From Lonsdalea populi (lineage in GTDB: Bacteria; Pseudomonadota; Gammaproteobacteria; Enterobacterales; Enterobacteriaceae): a stretch of DNA of 64,000 bases. The DNA lies in assembly GCF_015999465.1 (NCBI RefSeq), contig NZ_CP065534.1:2914001-2978000 (forward strand), given 5' to 3'. Below, piece after piece: positions 48,677 through 58,129 of the stretch (positions within the stretch are counted from its first letter, which is position 1; each line of letters starts with the position of its first letter). The notes under the pieces are model-generated. The model saw nothing but the letters and a program-made list of their open reading frames with translations. It did not search any database and had not been told where the DNA came from. The position numbers and the translations under genes were made by a program.

Positions 48677-49135
48677 TCAATGCGAATGGCTGCCAGCCAG
48701 GTGGCCCGGGGTAATCACCGGCAGGACATCCTCCGGCTCCTCGCTCTGTTGCAGCTCACGTAAAATCCCGCAGTCCCGCGTCGCCCGGCTGACATTGCAG
48801 AGGCTCTTAAGCTCGCTCAACTGCTTTTCCAGCATGTTCAGCTCGCGAATCCGGTCTTGCACATGATGAAGGTGCTCATTTATCAGGGCATTGACCGTTC
48901 CACAGTCGGCGTCAGGCTGGCTGCGGGCCTGAAGCAGAACCCGGATTTCCTCGTGGGTCATGTCCAGCGCCCGGCAACGGCGGATAAACATCAGTCTTTC
49001 CAGGTGTAACACATTGTAATAACGGTAGTTATTGGACGGATCCCGTAACGCGGCCTGCAACAGCCCTTCGCGCTCATAGTAGCGCACCGTTTCTACCGGA
49101 CATCCGGCCTGTCGCGCCAGTTCGCCAATTTTCAT
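48677..49135 (-). CDS. MerR-family Cd(II)/Pb(II)-responsive regulator
   Basis: The 152-residue regulator has the MerR winged helix (MKIGELARQAGCPVETVRYYEREGLL), a dimerisation helix (HVQDRIRELNMLEKQLSELK) and three metal-binding cysteines, Cys78, Cys113 and Cys122, at the spacing of PbrR/CadR proteins. It would twist the divergent promoter into an active shape on binding Cd or Pb. The start at 49135 is set by the family; the frame extends upstream through the shared promoter. Confidence 0.92.
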   Translation of the reverse strand: MKIGELARQAGCPVETVRYYEREGLLQAALRDPSNNYRYYNVLHLERLMFIRRCRALDMTHEEIRVLLQARSQPDADCGTVNALINEHLHHVQDRIRELNMLEKQLSELKSLCNVSRATRDCGILRELQQSEEPEDVLPVITPGHLAGSHSH

Positions 49136-49152
49136 CGCTCCCCTCCCCGGGC

Positions 49153-49183
49153 TTGACCCTGAAGCTGCTTCAGGGTCTTTAAT
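49153..49183 (+). promoter_or_regulatory. MerR-type promoter/operator of the P-type ATPase gene
   Basis: TTGACC (49153-49158) and TTTAAT (49178-49183) are separated by 19 bases, longer than normal, as MerR-family promoters require. Between them lies a perfect dyad: ten bases ACCCTGAAGC, one central T, then GCTTCAGGGT (49156-49176). Confidence 0.92.
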
Positions 49184-49213
49184 GCCAGTATAAGTGACGA
49201 ACAGGATAAAAAC

Positions 49214-51535
49214 ATGAGTGACCGCAGCAGTCATCACCAAGGCGGAGCCGCCGTTCCCGGAAAATCCTCCGCCGCGAAAAATACCGGCGTATTACTGACT
49301 CAGCGCCCCGACGCCCTGACCGGCATCAAAATCATGGCCGTCAGCGGCGGCGATCAACGCGGCGCTCCGACGGACGGTATCGGCTGTGGCTGCTGCGCGG
49401 CGGGTCCCCTCGCAGAGGATAAAGCGCAGACGCTTCCGGCCAGCGCGGACGGCACGCGTACCCGTATCCGCATCATGCAGATGGACTGTCCGGTTGAAGA
49501 AAACATGATCCGTAACAAGCTGAGCGGCATGCCGGCCGTTAAGGCTCTGGATTTTAATCTGATGCAGCGCGTGCTGACGGTGGTTCATGCCCCGGATGCT
49601 CTGGCGACGGTTCTTGATTCTATCCGCTCTCTGGGTTTTGAACCCGAACTGACCAACGGCGGCGATCGGCCAACCGTCACCGAGAAAAAGGAAAAACCCG
49701 GGTGGCCGCTGGCGCTGGCCGGTGCGGCGGCCGTCGCGGCGGAGACGATGCACTGGATGGGCATGCCGGAATGGCTTGAAGCCGCCCTGGCGCTGGCGGC
49801 GGTCGCGGCCTGTGGGCTGACCACCTACAAAAAGGGATGGATTGCACTGCGTAACGGCAACCTGAATATCAATGCCTTGATGAGCATCGCCGTCACCGGG
49901 GCGATGGCGATCGGTCAGTGGCCGGAAGCCGCGATGGTGATGGTGCTGTTCACCCTCGCGGAGTTGATAGAGGCGAAGTCTCTCGACCGGGCGCGCAATG
50001 CGATTGGCTCCCTGATGAAGCTGACGCCGGAAACGTCCATGGTTCAGCAGCAGGATGGCTCCTGGAAAGAAACCGAGGCGAACGCCGTCCCCCTCGACAG
50101 CGTGGTCAGAGTGAAGCCCGGCGAACGTGTCGCCCTTGACGGCATCATCGTCAGGGGCCGCACTACGATTAATCAGGCCCCCATCACCGGCGAGAGTCTG
50201 CCGGTAGACAAGGACGAAGGCGACCGGGTTTTCGCCGGTACGATCAACGGCTCCGGCGGTTTTGAGTACCGGGTGACGGCGGCGGCGGGCAACACCACGC
50301 TGGCGCGTATCATTCATGCGGTGGAGGAAGCCCAGGGAGCGAAAGCCCCCACGCAGCGTTTTGTGGACCGATTTTCACGCATATACACCCCGGTAGTGTT
50401 TTCCATTGCGGCGGTAGTTGCCCTACTGCCTCCGCTGATTATCGGTGGCGCCTGGCAGGAATGGATCTACAAGGCTCTGGTCATGTTGGTTATCTCCTGT
50501 CCCTGCGCACTCGTCATTTCCACACCGGTGACCATCGTCAGTGGTCTGACGGCGGCGGCCCGCAAGGGGATCCTGGTTAAGGGAGGCGTTTATCTGGAAG
50601 AAGGCCGCAAGCTGAAATGGCTGCTGTTGGATAAAACAGGCACCATCACGCACGGTAAGCCAGTACAAACCGAGGTGATGGCCTATGCGGGGGTTCCGGA
50701 AAAAGATGTCCGAAGATTGGCCGTCAGCCTGGCGGATTATTCAGATCATCCGGTGTCGCAGGCCCTGTCGGCGGCGTCAAAAGAGGCGCAGCGGTATGAC
50801 GTGGCGCGTTTTGAAGCGCTGCCGGGGCGCGGTGTGCGGGGGATCATCAACGGCGAAGCCTACAGTCTGGGCAATCTAAGGCTGACGGAAGAAACCCTCG
50901 CCTGTCCGCCCCCGGTACAGGAGACGCTCGCCCGCCTGGAAGCGCGCGGAAACACCGTGGTGATGCTCAGTAACGCAATACAGGTGATCGGGCTGTTCGC
51001 GGTGGCGGATACGGTTAAAGAGAGCAGCCGGAAGGCGATAGAGCAACTGCACGCGCTGGGGGTCGGCACGCTCATGCTGACCGGGGATAACGCGCATACG
51101 GCCAGCGCCATCGCCGATCAGGTCGGCATAGACGAGGCTCGCGGCGACCAATTGCCGGAGGATAAACTCCGCGCCGTAGAGACCTTCACGGCTCGGGGCA
51201 CCACAGGCATGGTGGGCGACGGCATCAATGATGCCCCAGCGCTGGCCCGCGCCGATATTGGTTTCGCCATGGGGGCGATGGGCACGGATACCGCCATAGA
51301 AACCGCCGACGTGGCGTTGATGGATGACGATTTGCGCAAAATCCCCGCCTTCGTCCGGCTATCCCGGCGGACTTACCGCATCCTGGTGCAGAATATTGTG
51401 ATGGCGATAGGCATCAAGGCAGTGTTTCTGACCCTGACTCTCGCAGGTATGGGCACCATGTGGATGGCGGTTTTCGCCGATGTGGGAGCCAGCCTGCTGG
51501 TGGTGGCGAACGGCCTGCGCCTGTTGCGTCAGTAA
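49214..51535 (+). CDS. Heavy-metal P1B-type ATPase (Cd/Pb/Zn exporter)
   Basis: The 773-residue pump exports Cd(II), Pb(II) or Zn(II) across the inner membrane at the cost of ATP. It has an N-terminal Cys-rich patch (GIGCGCCAAG, Cys58, 60 and 61), an HMA-like domain with MDCPVEE (Cys92), the membrane metal site CPC (VISCPCALVIS), the phosphorylation site DKTGTITHGKP, and GDGINDAPAL. The MDCPxEE form and the PbrR-like regulator favour Cd/Pb over Cu. It is divergent from its MerR regulator and shares the palindromic promoter. Confidence 0.93.
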   Translation: MSDRSSHHQGGAAVPGKSSAAKNTGVLLTQRPDALTGIKIMAVSGGDQRGAPTDGIGCGCCAAGPLAEDKAQTLPASADGTRTRIRIMQMDCPVEENMIRNKLSGMPAVKALDFNLMQRVLTVVHAPDALATVLDSIRSLGFEPELTNGGDRPTVTEKKEKPGWPLALAGAAAVAAETMHWMGMPEWLEAALALAAVAACGLTTYKKGWIALRNGNLNINALMSIAVTGAMAIGQWPEAAMVMVLFTLAELIEAKSLDRARNAIGSLMKLTPETSMVQQQDGSWKETEANAVPLDSVVRVKPGERVALDGIIVRGRTTINQAPITGESLPVDKDEGDRVFAGTINGSGGFEYRVTAAAGNTTLARIIHAVEEAQGAKAPTQRFVDRFSRIYTPVVFSIAAVVALLPPLIIGGAWQEWIYKALVMLVISCPCALVISTPVTIVSGLTAAARKGILVKGGVYLEEGRKLKWLLLDKTGTITHGKPVQTEVMAYAGVPEKDVRRLAVSLADYSDHPVSQALSAASKEAQRYDVARFEALPGRGVRGIINGEAYSLGNLRLTEETLACPPPVQETLARLEARGNTVVMLSNAIQVIGLFAVADTVKESSRKAIEQLHALGVGTLMLTGDNAHTASAIADQVGIDEARGDQLPEDKLRAVETFTARGTTGMVGDGINDAPALARADIGFAMGAMGTDTAIETADVALMDDDLRKIPAFVRLSRRTYRILVQNIVMAIGIKAVFLTLTLAGMGTMWMAVFADVGASLLVVANGLRLLRQ

Positions 51536-51551
51536 TCTGCTTGGCGGTCGA

Positions 51552-51773
51552 ATGACCGGTGCCGCCTCGACGGCCCCGCGGCAATACGGCCGGCCGGATC
51601 TCCCCCACGCCCGTCTGTCGGCGGCGCAATTGCAGGCGGTGGCGGGGCGTATCCTGAAAGTCGAACTCGGGGTCAAGGCCGATACCCGCCCGACGCCAGG
51701 ACCGGGTGTCCTGTTCTCACCCGACATTCATGACCGGTTCGACAAGGGCCGCTACGAAAGGACGTTTCCGTAA
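51552..51773 (+). CDS. Small hypothetical protein after the metal ATPase
   Basis: I do not recognise this 73-codon frame (MTGAASTAPRQYGR start). It follows the ATPase stop by 16 bases and is rich in Pro, Arg and Gly. The sequence GVLFSPDIHDRFDKGRYER at its end looks protein-like, but there is no domain or clear ribosome site. It may be a scrap of a lost gene. The following 286 bases are GC-rich and hold no gene that I can support. Confidence 0.3.
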   Translation: MTGAASTAPRQYGRPDLPHARLSAAQLQAVAGRILKVELGVKADTRPTPGPGVLFSPDIHDRFDKGRYERTFP

Positions 51774-52059
51774 AGGACCGCCCTGTAAAAGACCTCCCCG
51801 TGATGCGCGCATTCCTGGCTGCGCCGCCAGAGACGGTGGCGCCGTGTACCGCCCGGAGGCCCCCGCGGCGGGAAGCTGGTTCACGCAGGCCGTTTTTCAG
51901 TTCTTCACCCGAGGATGTGCTTGCGGCCGGCGGTCCTTGCACGCCGGAGCGCGCCTGAGGAAATCACGAACAGGATTAAGGGAAAAACCGATGGAGATCG
52001 ACTCTCATTATGTGTTTGCAGTAGTGTAATGCGTCACCAATCAAAACAGGTTGTTTCCA

Positions 52060-52959
52060 ATGGACCGTCTCACCAGTATGGCTGTTTATGTCAAGGCCGT
52101 GGAACTAGGCTCTTTTACGGCAGCGGCCAATGTGCTGACCATGTCGCCGCAGCTCGTTGGAAAGCACGTTTCGGCACTCGAACAACATTTGGGTGTGCGT
52201 CTTCTGAACAGAACCACTCGTCAGCACAGCCTGACGGAAGCAGGCCAACACTTTTACGCGCGGGCAAAAATTATCCTTGATGAAGTCGATGCGGCCGAAT
52301 CCTTCGCGGAAGAGGCGCGGATAACGCCCCGGGGCCGTCTCAAAATTAATGCGCCGGTGACGTTCGGCATCAATGCGCTAACGCAAAAACTACCGATTTT
52401 TCTCAATCAGTATCCCGACATCACCGTGGAGCTGACGCTGACCAACCGGTGGGTTGACCTGATTGATGAAGGATACGACGCGGTTTTTCGAGTCGGCGAA
52501 CTCGCGGACAGCGGCTTAATGGCCAGAACGCTGGCACCCTATCGCCTTATTATCTGTGCATCCCCATCCTATCTTGCTTCGGCTCCTCCATTGAAGGTTC
52601 CAGAGGATTTACTGAAGCATGAATGCCTGATCTTTACCCACACATCACTGCGAACGATGTGGCGTTTTGAAGGCCGCGAGGGAAGTGTTTCGATCCCTGT
52701 GAACGGCCGTCTTCAACTGAACAGCGGCGAAGCCTTAATCGGCGCGGCGTTGGCCGGATTTGGCGTAGTCATACAACCTTCCGAATTGGTTATTCCACAT
52801 ATTGCATCTGGAAGGCTCACTGTCGTTTTGCCCAATTACAGCATACCTACCCGCCCCTTTCATTTGATGTATGCGCCGGATAGAAGAGTGACCCCCAAAC
52901 TGCGAAGTTTTCTTGAGTTCGCAACCGAACATTTCGGGCAAGAGACGGCGAACTCATGA
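52060..52959 (+). CDS. LysR-family regulator
   Basis: The 299-residue protein has the N-terminal LysR helix-turn-helix (MAVYVKAVELGSFTAAANVLTMSPQLVGKHVSALEQH cut here to its landmarks SFTAAANVL and VSALEQHLGVRLLNRTTR) and a C-terminal substrate-binding domain. It is of the CrgA/DmlR-like subgroup, often local repressors of oxidoreductase genes. The start at 52060 (MDRLTSM) fits the family. A second LysR gene follows on the same strand. The target is unknown; the tautomerase and epimerase genes downstream are candidates. Confidence 0.9.
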   Translation: MDRLTSMAVYVKAVELGSFTAAANVLTMSPQLVGKHVSALEQHLGVRLLNRTTRQHSLTEAGQHFYARAKIILDEVDAAESFAEEARITPRGRLKINAPVTFGINALTQKLPIFLNQYPDITVELTLTNRWVDLIDEGYDAVFRVGELADSGLMARTLAPYRLIICASPSYLASAPPLKVPEDLLKHECLIFTHTSLRTMWRFEGREGSVSIPVNGRLQLNSGEALIGAALAGFGVVIQPSELVIPHIASGRLTVVLPNYSIPTRPFHLMYAPDRRVTPKLRSFLEFATEHFGQETANS

Positions 52960-53103
52960 ACGGATTCGGGATTTACGCCAGAGATACCTCCCAATGCAGC
53001 CTTCTCGACGGCGAGGGCGGCCTCATTTATCGCTGCCCGCGGTATGCCGTTTTGGCTAGAATAAGACCTCCGCTGAACTGAAGACAAAAGGCGTATTGGT
53101 AAC

Positions 53104-54024
53104 ATGTCTGTTTCTGACTCGACCGAATCTTTCCGCGGCATTGTCCATTTCGTCGCAGCCGCCAACGCACAGAGCTTCACTGAAGCCGCGGAACAGCTTG
53201 GCATAACAAAATCCGCCATAGGTAAAAGCATCAGCCGTCTTGAGCGCAGCCTGGGAACGCCACTCTTTCACCGCACCACACGCAAAGTCAGCCTCACGAC
53301 CGAAGGCGAGACTTATCTGGCAAGCTGCCAGAGCGCGCTGGATATCCTACAGTCGGCGGAAAAGGCCCTACGTTCGAAGCTCACGGAACCGTCGGGCATG
53401 GTGCGAATCGATATGCCCGCCGCGTTTGGCCGTTCCGTCATGCTGCCTGTCCTGCTGGATATGTGCCGGCGTTATCCGCATCTGAAACTCACGCTGACCT
53501 TTAATGACAAGATTATCGATCCGTTGGATATGGGCTTCGATCTGGCGATTCGTTTCGGTCCTTTAAAGGACAGTACGGATCTGATCGCGCGGCGGCTGAA
53601 TGAGCAACGCCTGATCCTGTGCGCCTCTCCCGCGTATCTGGCGCAGAATGGCATACCGCGTTCCCTTGACGAGTTGAAACGACAGCGCTGCATTATGGCC
53701 TGGCGCGGTGGTAAGCCGCTGGGCTGGCTGATTAAAGGTAACGATGGGAAGGACGTAAAATTCAATCCATCGCCTTTTCACCAGATCAGCGATGGCGACG
53801 CCATGATTGAAGCCTGTGTGGCGGGTGCGGGGATCGTGCAATTTCCTGAGTCTTTGCTGCGGCCCTACATTGAAACAGGGAAGCTGGTTAAGTTTTTACC
53901 TGAGCTCACGCCATCGGCTACGGAACTGAATGTCATCTGGCCTCGCTCACGCCACCTTTTACCCGGAGTGAGGTTTATCATTGATGAGCTGGTCCGCCTT
54001 TCTGCAAAGAATGCCTTTTCCTGA
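53104..54024 (+). CDS. LysR-family regulator
   Basis: The 306-residue protein has the HTH motif near residues 15-60 (AAANAQSFTEAAEQLGITKS, then RLERSLGTPLFHRTTRKVSL) and a substrate-binding domain (MVRIDMPAAFGRSVMLPVL; DLAIRFGPLKDSTDLIARRL). It is a paralogue of the preceding LysR gene by layout but clearly divergent. It lies 128 bases before a tautomerase gene and the interrupted epimerase gene, which it may control. Confidence 0.9.
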   Translation: MSVSDSTESFRGIVHFVAAANAQSFTEAAEQLGITKSAIGKSISRLERSLGTPLFHRTTRKVSLTTEGETYLASCQSALDILQSAEKALRSKLTEPSGMVRIDMPAAFGRSVMLPVLLDMCRRYPHLKLTLTFNDKIIDPLDMGFDLAIRFGPLKDSTDLIARRLNEQRLILCASPAYLAQNGIPRSLDELKRQRCIMAWRGGKPLGWLIKGNDGKDVKFNPSPFHQISDGDAMIEACVAGAGIVQFPESLLRPYIETGKLVKFLPELTPSATELNVIWPRSRHLLPGVRFIIDELVRLSAKNAFS

Positions 54025-54151
54025 TTGTAGAATTTATCTCTACTCAGCGTGTTCTTATTGCACCTTTATCAACCTGACGGTTAGCACTAGGATTAAAAGT
54101 GTCAGAATGATCTGACGAATACCTTGTTCAAGCTCTCTAAGGGGATCCAAT

Positions 54152-54349
54152 ATGCCAGTCGTTAACATTCAGATGTTCGAAGGCCGCGACGAAGCCAAGC
54201 CGGCCATCGCCAAAGCCGTCACCGACGCCATTGCCGAACATGCCAATGTCGATCCGCAATATGTATACGTGATTTTTAATGACGTAAAGACTGACAACTG
54301 GGCCATATCCGGAGAACTCTTTTCCGAAACGCTGAAAAAACCAGGCTGA
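54152..54349 (+). CDS. 4-oxalocrotonate tautomerase family protein
   Basis: The 65-residue product begins MPVVNIQMFEGRDEAKP, with the catalytic Pro1 and the active-site Arg11, and ends in the NWAISGEL turn. It is probably a homohexameric tautomerase of unknown substrate. AAGGGG precedes the start. It is a distant paralogue of the tautomerase at 2276; both share DNW.I.G near the end. The NAD-dependent epimerase pseudogene follows after 104 bases. Confidence 0.82.
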   Translation: MPVVNIQMFEGRDEAKPAIAKAVTDAIAEHANVDPQYVYVIFNDVKTDNWAISGELFSETLKKPG

Positions 54350-54453
54350 AAATTGCTATATCCTCCCTCACCTATCCAAGCCGTTGTTTGACCATAAACA
54401 ACGGCCTTGGTGCATGTCGTTTTATATGATCACCGATAAAAAGGAGGCTCTAA

Positions 54454-55350
54454 GTGAAAATTTTCATTACTGGATCAACAGGATATATCGGCGGCTCACT
54501 GTCAGTCTATTTAAGCTCCGCCGGACACCGCATTCGAGGGCTGGTTCGTCATCCAGAGAAGGCTGGGCTGCTGACGGAAAGAGGGATCGAACCCGTTATC
54601 GGCGACCTGAGCGACCGGGAGTTGCTCACCCGCGAGGCACAGCAGGCCGATGCCGTCATCAATGCCGCCGACAGCGACGATCTAAAAACAGTAGAAACAT
54701 TGTTGGCGGCCCTTGGAGAAAGTGGCAAACCGCTCATCCATACCAGCGGAACCAGTGTCATTGCCGATATGAGTGATGGTAATAAGGTCAGTAATACTCT
54801 CTTTGATGAGAACAGCACACTGCTCGTCACATTGTAAAAACAGGCACGAAGAGCGATTGATGAGAAAATACTGGGTGCAAAGGGAATACGCGGTATTGTC
54901 CTATGCAACAGCCTCATCTACGGGGAAGGAAAGCTTCCAGGCACCCGCAGCGTACAGATCCCGCTTCTCATGAATCAGGCCAGGGAGAGCGGTGTAATGC
55001 GCATTGTTGGGAAAGGCGTGAATATCTGGTCGAATGTCCATATCGACGACCTTTGCGAACTTTACCGGCTGGCGCTGGAAGAGGCGCCATCAGGCGCATT
55101 CTATTTTGTAGAAAATGGAGAGACATCCTTTGCTGAATTAGGGGCGGCGCTGGCGAAACGCCTTGACGTTCAGGGACCGGAAGGCTGGTCAATAGAAAAA
55201 GCCGCGCAGGTATGGGGTCAAAGCCGAGCCCGCTTCTCATTAGGCTCCAATAGCAGAGTCAGAGCGGTACGCGCCCGTCGGGAATTGGGCTGGAAACCGC
55301 AACATAATTCCATTATCCAGTGGATCCTGACCGAAATGGCCATCCAATAG
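54454..55350 (+). pseudogene. NAD-dependent epimerase/NmrA-like protein with an in-frame stop
   Basis: The gene reads as one frame of 298 codons interrupted only by TAA at 54835-54837. The first part has the extended-SDR nucleotide motif (MKIFITGSTGYIGGSLSVYL) and HTSGTSVIAD. After the stop the same frame continues KQARRAIDEKILGAKGIRG, then IVLCNSLIYGEG and IWSNVHIDDLCELYRLALE, as in the family. One base change (for example GAA to TAA) explains the lesion. The AAGGAGG ribosome site is intact. The enzyme would have been an NAD(P)-dependent sugar or aldehyde oxidoreductase-like protein. Confidence 0.82.
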
Positions 55351-55570
55351 CAGCCCGTTGCGCTGGCGAAAAGTACCAAGAGACAGGGTCCCCGGTTCGC
55401 CCCCATGAGATTATTCCATACAAAACGTTCGCAGAGCCTAACTCAAATGACGCTTTATCCGCCGGAACCTCCCTGTTTATCATCCCATAGCGTCCGTTGT
55501 TTTATATCGGATTAGCGATTGGCTTCATGCCAGTCGCTCAGGTAATGAGATCAACATACCGGGGGAATTT

Positions 55571-55705
55571 ATGAGTCTGATTCGAACCTTACCTTTTTCT
55601 CTCGGCTTGTTCTGTGCCGTCGAAATGTTCTCCGCAGGCGCCGCGGTCAGCCTCGCCGTCGGCGATTTCACCCTGTCCGGCGTATCACTTGAACAGGGGT
55701 GTTAA
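55571..55705 (+). CDS. Small secreted-type open frame (44 codons)
   Basis: A short frame starting MSLIRTLPFSLGLFCAVEMF has a signal-like N-terminus and GGGGGAA before its ATG. It ends after VSLAVGDFTLSGVSLEQGC. I do not recognise it. It may be the beginning of a truncated periplasmic protein gene. Confidence 0.3.
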   Translation: MSLIRTLPFSLGLFCAVEMFSAGAAVSLAVGDFTLSGVSLEQGC

Positions 55706-55981
55706 AAGGCGAGACGGGGTTGGTGCCCGGCTCGAATCAGGCAGCGTGGTTTTTTTTCACAATTTAACAGCCACAGCTGCCGACTGAAGCTGATAAAAAA
55801 CATCACAGGCACAAGCAACATGACATGAAAATAGGATTCAAAATCAACAGACAAAGCGACATCAGCGACTAAACTCATCAATAACACGATCGTTAATGTA
55901 GATTGACAACATTGAAACGACACTCCACGTTTCGGTATTGTGCTTATACTGATCTGCGACCAGAAATTCGACGGAGCATGA

Positions 55982-56665
55982 ATGTCCAGAAGCAAAACAG
56001 AAAACGTTCGCAACGCCTTCCTGACTGCGGCAAGAGATGTTTTTCTCGACGCCGGTTTTGCTCACGCTACCATGGACGCAATAGCAGCAAGATCAGGTAG
56101 CGCTAAATCTACGCTATACCGCTATTTTGACTCGAAAGAGTCGTTGTTTTCTGCCTTGATAACCAAAGCATCGCAAGAACAGGATGGTGAAATAATCAAC
56201 TTTTTATACCGCAGCGGACATGCCCCGCAGTTTAGCGGCCCACCAGGAAACGCGATAGATTCGCTGGATTTTCCCGATCGTGCAGAAGACTGCCAATATG
56301 CACTTATCAAATTTGGGCAGTACATCCTGACCAGTTTTCATACGCCGCAGTCACTTGCCGTGCGACGGATGATGATTGCCGCCTCAACAAACCCTGACGT
56401 TGGCCGGTTATTTTATCAGCAAGGTTCCGCCCGGGTGGTTTATCATCTTGAACAATATTTCAAACCATTAATTGAGAAAGGCTATTTTTACAGTTCGGAT
56501 CCACACGTTGTCGCCTGTCATTATTTCGGCTTACTGGAATCAGAGATAAATGAAGCCGGTTTATACAACGTGATTGTCCAGCTAAGCGAGGGACAAATAT
56601 CAGATATTGTTTCACGCGCGGTAGAAGTCTTTATGCGTGCATATGTGCGCAAATTTCCAGAGTAA
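55982..56665 (+). CDS. TetR-family regulator
   Basis: The 227-residue protein has the TetR DNA-binding domain (AARDVFLDAGFAHATMDAIA, then SGSAKSTLYRYFDSKESLFSALI) and a helical C-terminal domain of the AefR-like type (HTPQSLAVRRMMIAAS, NPDVGRLFYQQG). Such proteins repress efflux or oxidoreductase genes until a ligand binds. Its target is not obvious, as the nearest genes are the old yellow enzyme (convergent) and the epimerase remnant. AT-rich sequence before the start should hold its promoter. Confidence 0.9.
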   Translation: MSRSKTENVRNAFLTAARDVFLDAGFAHATMDAIAARSGSAKSTLYRYFDSKESLFSALITKASQEQDGEIINFLYRSGHAPQFSGPPGNAIDSLDFPDRAEDCQYALIKFGQYILTSFHTPQSLAVRRMMIAASTNPDVGRLFYQQGSARVVYHLEQYFKPLIEKGYFYSSDPHVVACHYFGLLESEINEAGLYNVIVQLSEGQISDIVSRAVEVFMRAYVRKFPE

Positions 56666-56743
56666 AAGGTTTAGCCCTCCCACATTCATTGCCTCAAAAA
56701 TAACCACTACTGTCTCCCCACTTTGCGGCGCCGTATTGCTCAG

Positions 56744-56845
56744 CGGCCAATGCTGATGGCCATGGAGACTATCTGGAAAAGCGACTTTCATACGCTCTTG
56801 TATGGCTTCCGCCCGGAACGGACGTATCCATCATGCGAACCGCAG
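56744..56845 (+). pseudogene. Possible group II intron reverse transcriptase scrap
   Basis: The frame reads RPMLMAMETIWKSDFHTLLY followed by GFRPERT. This resembles the YGFRPxRS block of group II intron-encoded reverse transcriptases. Only about 34 codons remain between the TetR gene and the convergent oxidoreductase gene, so it is a decayed relic. Confidence 0.4.
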
Positions 56846-56905
56846 CCCCCATGCAGAAGTCGCTGAACAGGGGCTTTGTAGATCGCGCTACTGAGTTATC
56901 GGGTC

Positions 56906-58027
56906 CTAGACCAGCGTATTTAACGCGTCGGCGGTAAAATCCTGCAGCGCTGCGTGATTACCCTTACGGATTTTGATTGCCCAGCTTGGATCGCTCAGCA
57001 ATGCGCGACCGACAGCGATCAGATCAAACTCGTTGCGTTCCAGCCGCTCGATAAGATTGTCGAGGCTGGCGGATTTGGCCCCCTCACCGGCAAAGGCGCC
57101 CATGAAGTCGCTGGAAAGGCCAACGGATCCTACGCTGATGGTCGCGGCACCGGTCAGTTTCTTCGCCCAACCGGCAAAGTTTAACCCGCCTTCACCGTCG
57201 ATATCTGGAAACTCCGGTTCCCAGAAACGGCGCTGTGAGCAGTGAAGCATATCCACACCCGCGTCAACTAACGGAACCAGCCAGTCTGCCATCGCATCAG
57301 GCGTTGATGCGAGACGCGCCGTATAGTCCTGTTGCTTCCACTGGCTGACGCGTAAAATAAGCGGAAAATCGGGGCCAACCGCGTTGCGCATGGCCTTGAT
57401 TACCTCGGCGGCAAAACGAGAACGCTGTTTCAGCGTTGCGCCGCCGTAGCCGTCGGTGCGCCGGTTGGTTTCTGCCCAGAAAAACTGATCGATCAGATAG
57501 CCGTGTGCACCGTGAATTTCCGCTACGTCAAAGCCCAGCCGTTTGGCCTCGGCCGCCGCCTGACCAAAGGCGGCGATAGTGTCGGCGATAGCTTCATCGC
57601 TCATTGCCACACCGCGTGGTTGGCCGGGAGCAATCAGCCCTGATGGGCTTTCCACCTCGGCATCCGGTACCCAGTCAGTCAGAAAACTGGCGACTGACCC
57701 CGTGTGCCACAGCTGCGGCCCCATCTTGCCGCCGGCGGCGTGAACATGGTCGATCACGCGTTTCCAGCCAGCCAGCGCTTTTTCACCGTAAAAGAAGGGG
57801 ATTTTGGGGTCATTACGTGAAGCAGGCCGGTTTATCACCGTACCTTCAGAGAGAATCAGGCCCACATCACCTTCGGCGCGACGCTGGTAGTAGGCGGCAA
57901 TTGTTTCATCAGGCACGCCGTCAGCTGCAAATGAACGAGTCATGGGCGCCATCACGATGCGGTTCTTCAGCACCAGATTATTTAAATGGAAAGGCTGGAA
58001 CAGGACGTCGGTTTTGGATGAGGTCAT
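56906..58027 (-). CDS. Old yellow enzyme family alkene reductase
   Basis: The 373-residue FMN enzyme reduces activated C=C bonds or nitro groups with NAD(P)H. It has the OYE landmarks: MAPMTRSFA, the substrate-binding His-Gly-Ala-His (IHGAHGYLIDQFF), TNRRTDGYGG and a C-terminal phosphate-binding segment (DLIAVGRALLSDPSW). It resembles NemA and oxophytodienoate reductase-like proteins. It is divergent from an HxlR-type regulator across about 100 bases, which is a common regulatory pair. Confidence 0.92.
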   Translation of the reverse strand: MTSSKTDVLFQPFHLNNLVLKNRIVMAPMTRSFAADGVPDETIAAYYQRRAEGDVGLILSEGTVINRPASRNDPKIPFFYGEKALAGWKRVIDHVHAAGGKMGPQLWHTGSVASFLTDWVPDAEVESPSGLIAPGQPRGVAMSDEAIADTIAAFGQAAAEAKRLGFDVAEIHGAHGYLIDQFFWAETNRRTDGYGGATLKQRSRFAAEVIKAMRNAVGPDFPLILRVSQWKQQDYTARLASTPDAMADWLVPLVDAGVDMLHCSQRRFWEPEFPDIDGEGGLNFAGWAKKLTGAATISVGSVGLSSDFMGAFAGEGAKSASLDNLIERLERNEFDLIAVGRALLSDPSWAIKIRKGNHAALQDFTADALNTLV

Positions 58028-58060
58028 AGGTTAACTCTCCGGTTAGGTTGGCGTCGTTCA

Positions 58061-58081
58061 TAGTATATTATGTATATTACT
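58061..58081. promoter_or_regulatory. AT-rich imperfect palindrome between the OYE and HxlR genes
   Basis: The stretch TAGTATATTATGTATATTAC (58061-58080) has AGTA/TACT-like ends with the following T and contains -10-like TATATT. It lies mid-way between the divergent genes and is the best candidate for the HxlR-type operator. Confidence 0.4.
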
Positions 58082-58129
58082 CGTCAATCAGGTACCTCGA
58101 CGCCACCTGGTTTCCCTGAGGAAACCTCT

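Noticed and set aside
49292..50317. 341-codon frame on the minus strand
   Set aside because: It is antisense to the metal ATPase and rich in Arg, His and Gln, as shadow frames are.
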